Assembly (NCBI GenBank): GCA_019649035.1
Contig: BMAT01008585.1
Location: 135,435 to 173,224, forward strand
Direction of reading: 5' to 3'
From: Elysia marginata
Taxonomy: Eukaryota > Mollusca > Gastropoda > Plakobranchidae
Length of the DNA stretch: 37,790 nt
Notes under the pieces: model-generated
Database searches by the model: none
The model's input: the letters and a program-made list of their open reading frames with translations, nothing else
What the model was told of the DNA's origin: nothing
Made by a program: the position numbers and the translations under genes
Shown here: positions 1 to 13,500 of the stretch, piece by piece
Layout of the letters: the number at the start of each line of letters is the position of its first letter
Numbering within the stretch: the stretch's first letter is position 1

Positions 1-302
1 TCAGGATTCTCGTCATTGAGAAATGTAGATCTAGTTCTAAGTTTGGATTCTATATATAATCGTCTAGATTTAAAACTACATACATATGTATAAATCTACT
101 CTTGGTTAACACTTTCTTCTTTCCCCATTCATTGTTTATAGAGTGCCGTCCTCAAATACATGTAGTTAGTGGAGTTTGTCCTAATTATATCTATGGACCT
201 GTAGACATAAACATACATGCACTTTCAGTTTTACTTTCACTACATTTCACTTTCAGCATTTTTTTCATTGGTTCCGTTAATATAGCCTTGACATTTTTTC
301 AG

Positions 303-386
303 GGCCAAGGCTACAATGCCGTGCATGCACCGTATGGTCACTCATACAACTTAGTGATCCCCACCCCCGGTCTGTATGGTTACTAA
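303..386 (+). CDS. Possible terminal exon of an unrecognised plus-strand gene
   Basis: A pyrimidine-rich tract ending in AG at 301-302 is followed by an open frame that starts GQGYNAVHAPYG, ends PTPGLYGY, and stops at TAA (384-386) with a second in-frame TAG directly after it. Two AATAAA signals follow at 410-415 and 418-423, so the 3' UTR would be very short. The peptide is rich in Gly, Tyr and Pro and I do not recognise it; it could be the tail of a low-complexity RNA-binding or secreted protein. The preceding exons would lie left of the window or in the first 300 bases, where nothing else is convincing. If the minus-strand DNAJA2 gene continues leftward, this exon lies inside its intron on the opposite strand. 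The call rests on splice and polyadenylation signals only. Confidence 0.35.
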   Translation, partial: GQGYNAVHAPYGHSYNLVIPTPGLYGY

Positions 387-1582
387 TAGTCATACAGTAG
401 TCACCAAACAATAAAACAATAAAGAAAGGCACCCTTAGATGCAGATTAGTGGCTTCTGCATCCCTACCATCAGATTATTGCGAGCATACAAGGGCCACGC
501 TCTAAAATCTGAGGCGGAGTCACTCCTTTCTTATCATTCTATTGTTCGCATGTGAACACAACATGCACATCCCTATGCACTGACCACAAGCATCAATGGC
601 ATAGAGTCGGGTCTTGGACCACAGGAACATGAAGCATTGTGACCTTGACGTAATAAGTTTAACTTCAATATTGTACAGGCTGTGATACGCCTATTCAGAA
701 AAAATGTACGCAATCAATAAAAAGAAAATCGGAAATGGGTTACGTTGACCGGCTGCCACAACATAGGCCAACACAACGCAGTTCCATATAACTTGACCGG
801 TTGGTGGTAGACATACATGTACCTATCGATAACTTCATCACGCTAGTAGGCCTACGCGACGTAGGCCTACCATTGTATCAGACCATTATTTTCAATATCG
901 GGATCGCATTTTGGGGTACGAAACGAAACATTCTGAGTAACCTTGACCTAGACTTATCAACACGCCGTAATTTTACGGTAGTCACCCATAACCCGTAATT
1001 TTTTTCACGTCACCGTAAAAAATTACGGGCAAACCGTAATGTTGGCAGGTCTGGGATCACTTAGACTCTCTGGTCAATAAGTTTATTTGAAACATTTGCT
1101 TAACAGAACTTCACATGCAGTATGTTTTGCAACCTAAAAAATTTAGTCTTCTCTATGTACAAGACAAGAAACCTTAGCACAAAGAAATATTTTTTTCCTG
1201 TATTAATTTCTCACAAAGAACATCACTTCCATTAAAAAAAATAAAAGCATCATAAACATGCTCATATGTTTAGTGTGTTTTAAATGATTGTGAATAAACT
1301 GAACAAAAACTTATTATCTCTGAGCTTATGGTTTTAGAAAATGAATAGTGTATTTTTAAGCCAGAAGCATAAATATAGTAACTTTATGAGGAGCTCTACT
1401 ATTTTATGTGCAAAAATCAAAATGATAAGAAGATTACATGGACTCCTGCAAATATTTGGAAAGTCTTCAAAATGACCAATTGGATTTTGACTTTTTAAGG
1501 AGGAATACAACTTGTAGGCCGCCATCTTGTGACAGGTTTATTTTTGCCAAATCATGGAGATGAAACATGTTACTATACTCAC
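387..1582. other. Noncoding stretch, presumed DNAJA2 intron 5
   Basis: No further DNAJ exon (second CxxC repeat onward) could be found on the minus strand here, so the intron should continue past the left edge. The stretch holds the polyadenylation signals of the possible plus-strand gene, a TAGGCCTAC inverted pair near 846-871, and the hairpin cluster at 964-1029. The rest is plain AT-rich sequence. Confidence 0.5.
964..1053 (-). repeat. Hairpin-rich terminus of a possible DNA transposon or MITE
   Basis: CCGTAATTTTACGG at 964-977 is a self-complementary hairpin. It is followed by a perfect 13-bp stem, 992-1004 with 1017-1029, around a 12-nt loop. The segment ends at 1053, where the minus strand reads CAGACCTGCCAACATTACGG. 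That resembles termini I associate with hAT-like nonautonomous elements. I did not find the partner terminus or a target duplication. Confidence 0.3.
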
Positions 1583-4500
1583 CCTTGACACTTTTTGCAC
1601 ACAACTGTTTTACTAAGCTGCAGTTTTGATGTTTTCCCATTGTACAAGTCCTCCAAAGATACCCTGTAAACAAAATATGTTGTAGCTATTACAGACAAAA
1701 AAAATTGCAGTAGACATCAGCCTAGAAGTGAGAAGGCAGAAGAACAATGAAAACAAATTTCTAAAACCTCCAGGTTTTAAAAGACTATAAATGTTACACT
1801 GTTTTTCAAATGCGCTATATGCAAATCATTATTCTAGATGGATTCAACTTCACATAAAAGCTTGATGAAAAATTCCCTTGTTAAAATAAATTTAAAAAAA
1901 CAAAAACTAATTGTGCATGAGATTTTTTAAGATACAACCATGGGTAAACTGTTGTGAAAGCTTTTCTGCACAGGTCTACAGCTGTCTCAGTTTTCTTGCT
2001 TTGACCCTAGAACTAGAAGTGAGCAAATTGGTCCTCTAAATGCCAAGTTCATTTTTCAGATCACTTATAATGAGATCATGAGTAAAAAAAAATTAATGTG
2101 TTGAGCCATTTGAAACAACCAAGACCTGCTAAATTTCTTATTTACATTTCAAAACAAATGAATTCACTCAATTTTCATTGAAATTTGATCCACTAATTTG
2201 GGGCTCGCTGGACCAAATCATGACGATTTATTATATCCATTTTGAGCTTTGTTGAGCTGGTGGAAAAACATGCAAATTAAGTGTTTAGGAGATGGACATA
2301 GATCATTTAACCAATTGCAGTCTAAGAAATCGCATATGGTATTAATGAGAATAGCAGTATTGTCAGATTAAAGCATTTGCAAAGTAAAATGTTTTCACTG
2401 GAAAAAAAAGTACCAAATAAAGGATTTTCAAATTTATCTGACAGTATAACTGCAAAGGAAGCAGCTTTTCGGTGAAGGAGGGTTTTATTATATGAAAGTA
2501 TAAAACAATTTAAAGCCACCTTAAATTTAGTATGGAGTCACAATTTTAATACTGTTAGGGCCTGTGTATAAAGAAAAATCCATTTTCGACCCTTAGCTGT
2601 AGATCAAGTATGAATGATTCACCAATAGGGATAGGCTTATCAGCAGACATACAAATCAACACCATTATGATATTGCTTGATAAGATCAATCTCTATGTTC
2701 TATAACATGTGGTTCAAAGAAAAGCTTATAGCTCTCAAAAAATTTGTAAGTATAAAGGCTTTGTCCTTTCTCAGGGGTAACTTTTTTCCTTAGTTTGTCT
2801 TTGTTGGGGGGCCAATAAAATTTTATAGATTAAGTCCGCAGAAGACTGGCAAAACTGATATCAGATTGATTAAAAATGAAAAAAAAAAAAAAAAGAAAAT
2901 TAAAACCAACGCCACCACAAATGCAGATTTTGCCATCAGGAGTTAGCAGATTGCCTCTGATTGGACAATAGTCTGGGGGTAGGATAACTATCATTTGAAT
3001 TGTAACAAAAAAAAAACATTGTAATTTCTTTCCTTAAATAAAAATCTGCAGTTGGTGAAGCTTCATAGTAATATGTAACACCTTAAAATCTAATTCAGGG
3101 AGTAAGCACTAAATTTAAAGAAATGATTTGTATAAATACAGAATCAAATCCTATCAGCTAGACAATAATCTGATTATTATTTTAAAGACAAATCTTACAC
3201 ACACAAAAAAAAAAAACAACAACCAACATGAGCTTTAACAAAAGAGGAGCAGCGTAGAAACATACCTCAGGGGATGGACGGTATCTTCTCCTCTCCGCCT
3301 ACTCCTACTTCCTCCCATACCGCTCATTCCAGGAAAGCCAAAAAAGCCACTAAATAAATCCTCAAACATGCCCCCATTACCGAAGCCACCACCTAGAGAT
3401 TGAATAGAAAGACAACAAGTTTTTTTGAAAATGGTAGAGAGAGATACGTCAGCAACTATTTTGTCAACCAGCAAGTGATAGCCTGTACAACCTGCCTCTT
3501 AAAACTATGTTGAGCATATGCAGCTTTGTGTATATCAGTAGCATAAAAAGACAGGTCAAGGTCCGACAGTATTTGAGATAAACAACTTGAATTTGTGAAA
3601 AAGAAAAACCAGGGCCAAATCAGCCTCAATTGTTACTACAGTCAAACCTGCCTGAGACGACCACTGAAGATCAATGACGATTGTGGTCGTCATGGACAGG
3701 TGGTCCTCTTGGGCAGCATACTTATGTAAAACTTTAACAATACAGTTTATTTCAATTCTCTTTTAATGTAGCAAACAACTTTCCCCTCTGAGTTCCCATT
3801 TGCTTAATTTAAGCTGACATTTTTATTACATCAAATCTTTGCTCAAGCGTCAGTGCATTTTTTTGCTTGCTGCAAGCCATGATAGATCAATTTACGAGCC
3901 AAGTGTGTTCACGTCTATAAAGCATCTGTTTCTCAATGGAACTGAGCAAAAAGATACGATTTGCAAGGTTTTTATATGCTGTTCACTCGGAAGTTCGATG
4001 ACCGTATAAGGTCATGCCAAGCCAGTTTCGGCATTTGATTAAGCAATGACTTTTCAACGCATTTCTACTTCTTTCCATAACTGAGAATTTCTAATCCAAT
4101 CTGTGGTTATCAAGATCAATCGCATCTGTCCCGCCGCCTATGTTGACAGACTTGATAAACTGACGACCAGTTGTCTATGATTGACTCTTAACCACCACTA
4201 CCTGGCTCTTCCCCCATATTGCTAGCGCTGCTAAACAAGCTAAACCCTCTTGTAGAGACAGACCACAGGTAAACAACAAAGCACGAGGGAGGAGGGGCAC
4301 GCTTTTGTCGCGCCTTGTCTCCACCTACATGCGTATCGGTTTCACCGTCACGGTGGCTGGCCATCTCCTAACCGCAGGCCACTTTGTTTGTAGGTTTACA
4401 TCACAGGTAAACAATTACATGATCGTATAAGCATGAAGTAAGGAGGTGTGAAACTAACAAATTCGCACTTGTCCAATTAAGAGTGGTCATCCTCGGGAGA

Positions 4501-7500
4501 GTTTTTTTATAGAGATTATATAGAATAGTGTAAGAAAAAAAGCTGCCCGCAGTCGCGTTGGGAAGGTGGTCGTCATGCAGAGTATAAAAATATGGAAAAA
4601 ACGTAAGGGAGTCATAGTAAAGTGGTCGTCAATACAGGTGGTCTTCTCGGTGGGTGGTCTTCAAGGCAGGTTTGACTGTATTTCAGCATGCATTTGAAAT
4701 TTCTTTAACTCTGCAAGTGTCATGGGCTAATCATATCAGCCTTACACACTGGAAGTTAAGTAGTTTATAGAACAATTAGGGAAATTATGATGTAAAGAAA
4801 TTTAATTGACCTTTCTAAGCTTAAATTATAGTACAAAAATCAAATTACCCCTTACAACCGTCAACACCTTGATATATTTGACTTCAAAGTTAATCGAAAC
4901 TTAATTTAGGAGAGAATGGGCACCACGTAGATTTAAACCTCTTGGATTCAAAACTTATCTGGTTACCTTGCATTGTCAACAATAGTTGTTTTAAATAACT
5001 AGGTGCCGAACAATCCAAAAGCAATATATACACAACGGGCATTCACAACTCCATTAGAACTTGTAACAATAAAACTATTTATATAAAAATACAAGCCTCA
5101 CCAATTTATAATTATATACAATTTTACAGATAGAGCTAATTACATCTCATTCTTTTGAGCAATTCTCTAAGCATCTATCTCTGATTAAAAATGAAACTAA
5201 CCTCCACCACCTTCTTTGAGTCCCTCCAAACCATGCCTATCGTATACTTCTCTCTTCTCTGGGTTTGACAGTGTTTCATAAGCAAAGCTTATTTCTTTGA
5301 ACTGGAAGATAAAAAATGAGCAAAAAGATAAAAATAAAACTAGAGAACAAAGACCGTCTATAATTTTAAATACAGTTAAAAGCTGGACAGTCTTTCTGTT
5401 TAGAAAGTTCATAAGCCTAATACTACAAAGGAAGGTTAAAAAAAACAATATGATCATATAACCAATTTGATTTTGAAGATATGCAAAGTGTGAGGTGATA
5501 TATCTGGTTACTGGTTACAAGGTTGGAATATCGATTTACAACAATAAATGCAATTCAAAATATTCAAAATACAAAAATTAACTAAAAAAAAACATTTGAA
5601 ATTGATGTCAAGCTAATGTTCATAAGTTTCTTTGGATCAGTTCCTCTAACTTGGAAACCTTGAAAGTGATTCTGATTTTAAGTAAAAAAAAAAACCCACT
5701 GCACATGTGAAAAAAACAACAAAAAAAAAAAAGCAACTTATTTTAGACATTATGAGCATTTTATTGGGAATGTCACAGTCCGGGCCCCTACTGGTTGGGT
5801 CGGTGTCAGTATAATGTGACCGGCTGAGGCTAAGTCATGGTATCCCCGCTAGTCTCTGGGTAGCAGCCCGTAAATTGTCATTGGGACCCAAGCCCTGAGA
5901 GCACCTTTGAAGTGGAATTGGGCTTGTAAAAATACCCTTCAATCAATCAGTCAAAAGGGAAATCTTAGGATTGATAAAAACAAAATGAAAACTCAGGAAA
6001 CTATGACATGAAAAAAAAAGCAAATTAAAAAAGGGAAAGCTCACTATTTCATTGTTTCAAGACAGGAAAACTTCTGTTAACTAATCAAGTTCTAAATCAG
6101 TAAAAGTCTCAAAATAGATTGACATATCTGAGAGGGTAACAATTTATATGTGTTGACAATCAATTATAAAAACCTCAATTTCAAACAATTTTTTTTTAAT
6201 TTTAAGACAGAAAAAAACTTGGCCTTACTTTATCTCCAGCTGTAGGATTCTTGTCAGGGTGAAATTCCTTTGCTAATTTTCTGTAAGCCTGCAATGGTGG
6301 TTAAAACAAAAACCAGTGTAAAATCGGAAATGAAATAGAAGTTATTTTCTAGCGCCTCTTTTTACATGAAGGCTCAAAGCTCTTTACAATAGTCTATATA
6401 CTGTAAACAAACAAACAATGCTGACATGGCAATTTTGTACAAAAACACAGTCTATACTAACAATTCAAACAAACAGAAGAAATTACAAAAGATGCATGTA
6501 CAAAAATTGAAATTAAAAAAAAAAGATATACATTGACCATAGATCAATTGATAGAAGATTTCTTAGACGACAAACTAAAAAAGGTCTTCATATACTGTGA
6601 ACAAATGTTTTTATAACAGGGCCTTTATAGAAGTAGCCTCCCTGATGGGATGGGTAGGGCATTCCAGACTACTGGTGCACATTGTGCAAAAGCTCTGTTG
6701 CCGTCTTTTCTTGATGGTTTACATGGAATTGACAACAAAGCTTTATTCCCTGATCTTAAGCTGCGAGTAGGGGTGTACAAAGCAACAAACTTACAAGATC
6801 TTTAAGATAACTAGGGGCATAACCAGAAATACATTTGTAACATAGAGCAGCGACCTTATTATTTTATATTCTAGTCTAGTTTGTACAAGGAGCCAGTGAA
6901 AATGTTTTTACATGGGTGATACAAGATCTAATTCTAAAGGCCTAGATCGTCCTAGATCTAGCTGATTACAGTAACTTTTATGATTACATGTGGAGCATCT
7001 CAACGCCATAATTTACTGTACTACCACTATTTATTTTAATGAGACACCTTTTTCAAATGGCAAATTATCTCTCATTTTAATTTTTATCAGTAAAAAAAGA
7101 ATAATGGTATTGGAATTGGTAGTATTAATTGCTGCAGAGTAATGATGAAACTAATTTAAAGTGGCGTTAATTGCTACAGAATTTCTGTTAGTGGGGGCTA
7201 AGGTGCCAAATGAACACTTGTTACAGTTGTCTTAGAAATAAGATCTTTTACTATATCACTGTTAACCTTAAATCCAGTCGTTAAGCCTAGCACAAGAGTT
7301 ACAAAGTGGAGAATTATCTAAAGGAAAAGTTCTTAAGATCTTATAAAGTTTTAATCCAATTGAGTATTGACCTATGGTGATTGTCCTTGTGATTTTTGTG
7401 TTTTTTCTAAGTACATTTTGAGAATTTTCTTGCTGTTTAGTTTTCCGCATTTTGTTATCACATTCTACAGCCCAGAAATTTTAAACACAAATTCTTAATT

Positions 7501-10500
7501 AGTCTTAAAACATTGAAAAAATAAAGGGCCTCAGCCCCATAATTGAATTGTGACTAAATATATATTACACCAGAGCAAAACAGAGAAGAAAAAAGGCCTT
7601 GCTTCCAGATGTATGTACTAGATTGAGATACAGAAAATGAAGAGAAGAAAGAAGAAAAAGGGCTTAGATTTGAATTGAGAGAGCGATCTAGATTTCTAAC
7701 TCAGAGAAAGACTGAAAGTGAAAAAAGTCCAGTTATACAAGGCTTAGGTCTGCTTTAAATCTAGACTCTAGAATAGATTGGGAGAACGTCAGAGAGAGAG
7801 GCCAAAGCAGAAACAGAAAAGGAAAAAGAAGAAACTAGGCCAAGGTAAGTTGATAAATCAGGCCAAGATAAAGAGAGAGACAGAGAAAGAAGATGGAAGT
7901 TGAGAAACCACACCAAAATTGAGAGCAAGAAAGAAGATGAAAGACAGAGCATGGAAGGTGATTGATGGAGGCAAATTATATTTCATACAGATGCGCTATT
8001 CATTTCCGATTGAGAAAGACCTAGACAACATTAATTATGTTTGAGTTCAAAGAACTGAAGTAACTCAAAGCTCATCTGACAAAATAATAAGAGAATAGGC
8101 AAAATGAAGGCGTAAACACAATAAGCACAAACTGCACTCCTTGAATTGTACCAATTGATATAGAATGGTAGGGTTAACTGCTACAGAGTAACGATGTAAG
8201 TAATTGTAACAAATAACACGCCGTTAATTGCTACAGAGTGACGATGTAAAATTAAGGTTGCATTACTATTGCTACAGAGTAAACACATCTAAATTTAGCA
8301 CTGGAGATAAAATAGGACAATCTGATTGGCTGCCACATTATGACTCTCTCTCTTTTTCAATATCTTTCACTCTCTTTTTCTTTTATCTATCGATCTAGTC
8401 TAGATACAAAACCAAGGCCTTATTTCTTATTCTTAAAGTTGCTTTGGTTTAGATCTAGACATTATTCAGTAAAATGTATAGGTCTCTGTCACAACTCTGC
8501 AAACAAATTAACAATCGAATAATTACATACTGCCACAAGCATGCGTGACAAAAATAGGAAAGTTGAATTTGAAAGAAAAAAATTATTGTAATTCAACACA
8601 TAAATGATAAACTTATAAGGCTTAAGTTGCAGTTTCTCCTACAAAATCGAATTGCAACATCTTAATTATTAAAATGGTTCAAAGGTATATGCAGAAACTC
8701 TCTGTCTCTCGCTCTTTGCTTTTTCTCTCTCTCTCTCTAGCGCTTTATCTCTTATCTATCTATCGATCTAGTCTAGATAAGACCAAGATCTTAATTCTTA
8801 ATTCTCTAAGTCGCTCTGGTTTAAAGAGACATTCAGTAGAACTGAGACATACATGTCAGTGACAAGACAAGTTTTTATTTTGCATCTTTCCATTATTCAG
8901 AACCTCTGTTTAACTTTAAGTGTGCCGTTATTGGGGTTAATTGTTACATCGTCACTCTGTAGGCTAGCTATTAACACTGGCACTCTCAAGCAATTGTGGT
9001 CCCTTGAGACTTTGCCAGGTTGATAGAAACATTTTAATATTGACAAATTCATTTCCTTCATCAGAGTTGGGTTTTAAAATCAGATCTAGATTACATGAAC
9101 AGCTGTTTTAGCTTACAAATATAGATCTAGATTAGTCAATATTGGTATTACCAGGTATAGAATCTGTCTTGCAACCAGTCCAAAATGAGTCTTAAGTCGA
9201 AATTTGAAGGTAGTCAAATGTTGGTATAACAGTAATTATAACAGAAAAGATTATTTTTTCTACTTTAAATAGACCTGTATGTGAGCCCAACTATAATTGC
9301 CTGAAAATTTAGAAAGTGCGGGTCGAGGGCGGAGCCCTGGTAGGGGGTCAGGGGGACAGAGGGAAGAGCTGAAGCATTTTTAAGAAAAATTATGCCCAAA
9401 ACCCTGTCTCCTGACACCTAGGCCTACCCTACCAATACTATCACCTCCATCTCCTAGCACATTTTCCCCAGAATTAAATGTTTTCAAATTTATATTTAAA
9501 ATAAACATTATGCCTCACAATTTGTAACCAGTGAATGAAAAATTTACTACCTGTTAATACCAGATACCGTTTACAATCTAGCCTTTGATCACAAAAGAGA
9601 CAAAATGCCATGCCTGGTTTAGGCAATTTTCTTACATATTCCAAGAGGTAATCACCATTACAGTCCTTTTCTTCCAACCATTGCCATCGAAACTTATTTT
9701 TTACTCCAACTTCTATAGCTTTCAAGTTTGCCGCTCGTTCAACAAACCGTTCAGACTCTTCAGTCATGTTGAAATCACTTCTTATCAGTCCGATCTCTCA
9801 ATCCCTTGCTGGGCTTATCAATAGATCTATATTACTCCACAGATATATTCTGACACTGCAAAAACTGGAACTAGATTAGATGTATACCTAGATCTAGATT
9901 CTACATGTAGATATATGAAATTCGCAACTGAGTAGGTCAAGTTAATCCAGATACTTATAGATCTAGTTTATGCAGATGAAAGTTCGGCAATCAAACAAAG
10001 TTGTCTCACGCTGACAGAGTCAAAACAAACACCGCCAGTGCAAAGCTTGTTATAAGCTCGTAAGGATACTTCAGCGTCCGATTTCCGATTAATATAAAAC
10101 ATGCTAGAGATCTAAAGTTGGAAAACAATTTCTTTTGAGGGTCTCCATTCTTATTAAAATTAATTTTTAAAAATAAGCCTTTCCAGGATTTGGCAAGCCA
10201 CGATTTTTCAATACTTTAGACCAGAGCTAGATAAAGTACCCCCGTGCGCCTTTCAAGAAATCCCTTCGATTTTCAAGAACAAAAAAAGCCTCGCTCGATA
10301 AGCCAGTGGGCGGGGCCTTTGCAGAAAAGTCGTCGTTGCAAAACGTATTCGAATTTTTACATGAGTTCCGGCAATCATTGCCGGAAAGTCTGCTGTGGGT
10401 GCCGGATTTCACAAATCGGAAGTTTGGCGGAATTCCAGCTAGCCGATACGACGGCAATCATCATAGTACTTTATATTATAGTATTATACTAGCATTCAGC

Positions 10501-13500
10501 ACGAAATCTTACGATTGCCGGAAATCCGGCAATTGCCGGAAAACATCCAGGTCTATTTAAAACACAACAAACAAAAAAGCTATATCATGCTTCTGTATGA
10601 AGTCAGAGCTGTTTGAAGTCGGCAGGGTTAGGGCTTGTGGAATTTCAGAAAGGGGAAAAAACAGCATTTAAAATGTAGACGACTATAAAGATATTGAGGC
10701 CTTAGCAATCATACCAACTTAAATTATACACCTAAAAAATAAAATTTAAACATCAATTAGCCGATTAGGGTGAAAACTGTTTAAAAATGGTTTAAGCATC
10801 AATATCTAACAGAAAAAAATTTTGACTTCTAAACACCCACTAAACTTTAAAAGCCTAGGCCTATATCTCCAAAGTAAGCCTTCCGACTTACGACTCATTT
10901 TGACAGAATGCGACTTGCGAGACATTTCAATTGACCTGGCAAAGTCTCAAAGGAAGGCAATTGTTCAAGAGAAAAAAGAAATAGATCTAGGTCTACATCT
11001 GGCGTGGCGTCGTGGTCTAGTGGTAGACGCTTAGCTTTCGGATCGTGAGGTCCGGAGTTCGAGTCCTGCTTTCGGCAGGTCGACGTTTAGTCCTTAAGAA
11101 AGGCTAGTCATTACACACATTTCTTCGCCTCACTCATGCGTTCAACGAGTAGGCCTACCTATAGTATTTACACTATCATTCTAAGGAGTCAGAAGTCTTA
11201 AGAATCTAGATCTAACTTCTTCGAGTCATAATGGAGTAAGGACTACCAGCCTAGGAAAGACACCTGTCTTGCTCAAAGTTCTGCATTCAACTAATTAGAA
11301 ACTAAGGAGTTAGGAATTAGGAAAAGAGCTTTTTTCTGGGTGGTCTGGGGGTCCAGACAGACTGGCACTGAGGAGGGCCTGGGAACGCCTATGAGTATGA
11401 ACGTGACTTGACTTGAAGTATTGGGCAGAGCATGATCCCTGGTTCAATTACCCTGTGATGACCTAATGAGAGCCATGAACTCAATTAGCCTAACTACATG
11501 TATACCCGACAATATAGCAACGCGACCAGACAGCCTCACTGGTTAGGACAAGCAGGCAGCGTTCTCGCGGTACATACTTTTTTCGGGTGTTGTGTTCACG
11601 CAGTAGTTTGACCCACTAAACATCGTCGCATTGTTATGAAACTTGGCATACATTCAGAAGAAATGTCGATCTTTCACGTGGTTGTTTTGTTTACAATGTG
11701 CGGTTCATAGAAGCCGAGATATGAGTTTGTAAAGTTGAAGACCGTTGTTTCGTTTCCTATGGTCCGTTCATTCCGAGGATACTTTGAGCTGTATTCTAGG
11801 AAAGCTCTTGTTTATTAATATGTACAGAATATGCAAATCGGTGCGGTAGTTTATGAATAGCAGCATTTTAAACGCAAGAAAAATGGTGAAATGTGATCGG
11901 CAAAGCCCGACTCTAGGGCTAAGGAATCGGCGCCCAGGAGTTATGCTCCTTGCACACCCGAGTAGGCAGGTGAAGGAAGCCGGTTATCACAAGATGGGGG
12001 TGTGCTGAAGTAATCCCGCTTTTTCATTGGTCACATTAGAGAATATTGACGTGAACTCTCGCGAGTTCAGGGGTCAAGTTCGTCCGATCGCACTTCATGT
12101 ACCTTAGTAGGGTACCGATAGATTCTAAGCCTAATGAATTGCGCATTTTCTGCTCACCGCAAAATATTTTAATCGGAGTTGGAAAAGATAAGAACTCAAG
12201 AATTGTTCCCATGTTGAAAGCTTATTTTAATTTGTCTCAAAGAAAGTTATGGCTATTTTAAAGAAAACATTTTCTTTGCAGTATTTGTCACCAAGGTTGC
12301 TCGATCTGCCCAATGCAACTGTGATAGATCTAGTTTTTCCCGACGATAACATTGGGCCCAACGCAAAGCGCATTTCTTCATCATTTTATGCCCGATCTTA
12401 AAGTAAATATATAATAAAAAAGAAAATCAACGCTATTCCATCTTTCTTCATATGAAATGTTACGTTTTCTTCTCTTTAGCTCGCATTACTACTATGTCTT
12501 GTCTAGATCTACGCAAGTGGATGTTTTCTATTGCTAGATTTATTTCTGTACCGGGTACTTTTTTAACTAAAAAAAAAACATGAATGACAGCATTTGTTGA
12601 TTTAAACCACCAGTCTATTGGATGCATTTGGAATAAGTTGAAACTGAAGAACAGAATTTATTTACTGATAAGGCTGGAAATACAGGTAGCGAATCAAGAG
12701 AAAAAAATAGCCCCCCTAAATTTGTTTTTCTTAATCAATTCATATCAGAGGTATGATGAGGCTTGAACTCTTGATATAGATTGTTACTAATTGTAAGTGA
12801 AACATTTAATATGTGAAAGGAAAAAGGAATCGTTTTCATTTAAAACCTTGGCAAAAATATTTAAATGAAATGTAGATACATCATACATTGTAAATAAAAC
12901 GTGTGTAACAACTGGCTGTCTTTATTGTGTAATGTTGCATATGGTGGCTGTGCCATGTAGATATTTGAAGATTTACATAATAATCTACAAAAACATAAAG
13001 GAAATGTTGAGGTTGTGACAATAAGATTCATCCTTGAATTTCAAGCATTTTGCCTCTAAAACCAAGGGAGAAAAGGTCATTGCTTTTTTCTTTTTTTTCG
13101 CAATGACAAACAGCTTGGTTTCATAACATAAGATTTGCATTACATAATGTTAAATGACGTCATGACACTCTCCTCTAGAGACAGTTTTTTGATGATAACT
13201 TCAGAATCCCCATCCTCTTATCTACCCAATCACTTATTGTTTCCAGCAGCTGAATTAATGGCTGAACTGTGCCGTGTTTCCCTTTTATCTTTGAAATATT
13301 ATGCAATCAGAGGACAGTGTTTGTAAAACAAAAAATTCCTCTCAAAATTTTAGATGCAATATTTTAAAAATCTTCACTCCATGAAAGATTTACCTACAAA
13401 AATTCAAGTTCATAGCTTGAAAAATGAAGGAGATATGCCTTGTTATTTAATTATACACCGATATGTGGGTAAGTTACATAATATTACATCATGTACTTCA

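Noticed and set aside
3235..3474. Standalone 79-residue minus-strand protein
   Set aside because: Its centre is DNAJA2 exon 4; the ends are intron read-through.
7125..8965. CRISPR-like array
   Set aside because: The repeats are irregularly spaced, diverged and partly inverted, and the window is animal nuclear DNA.
11009..11082. Functional tRNA gene
   Set aside because: A and B boxes are present, but the acceptor and anticodon stems do not pair and a SINE-like body follows.
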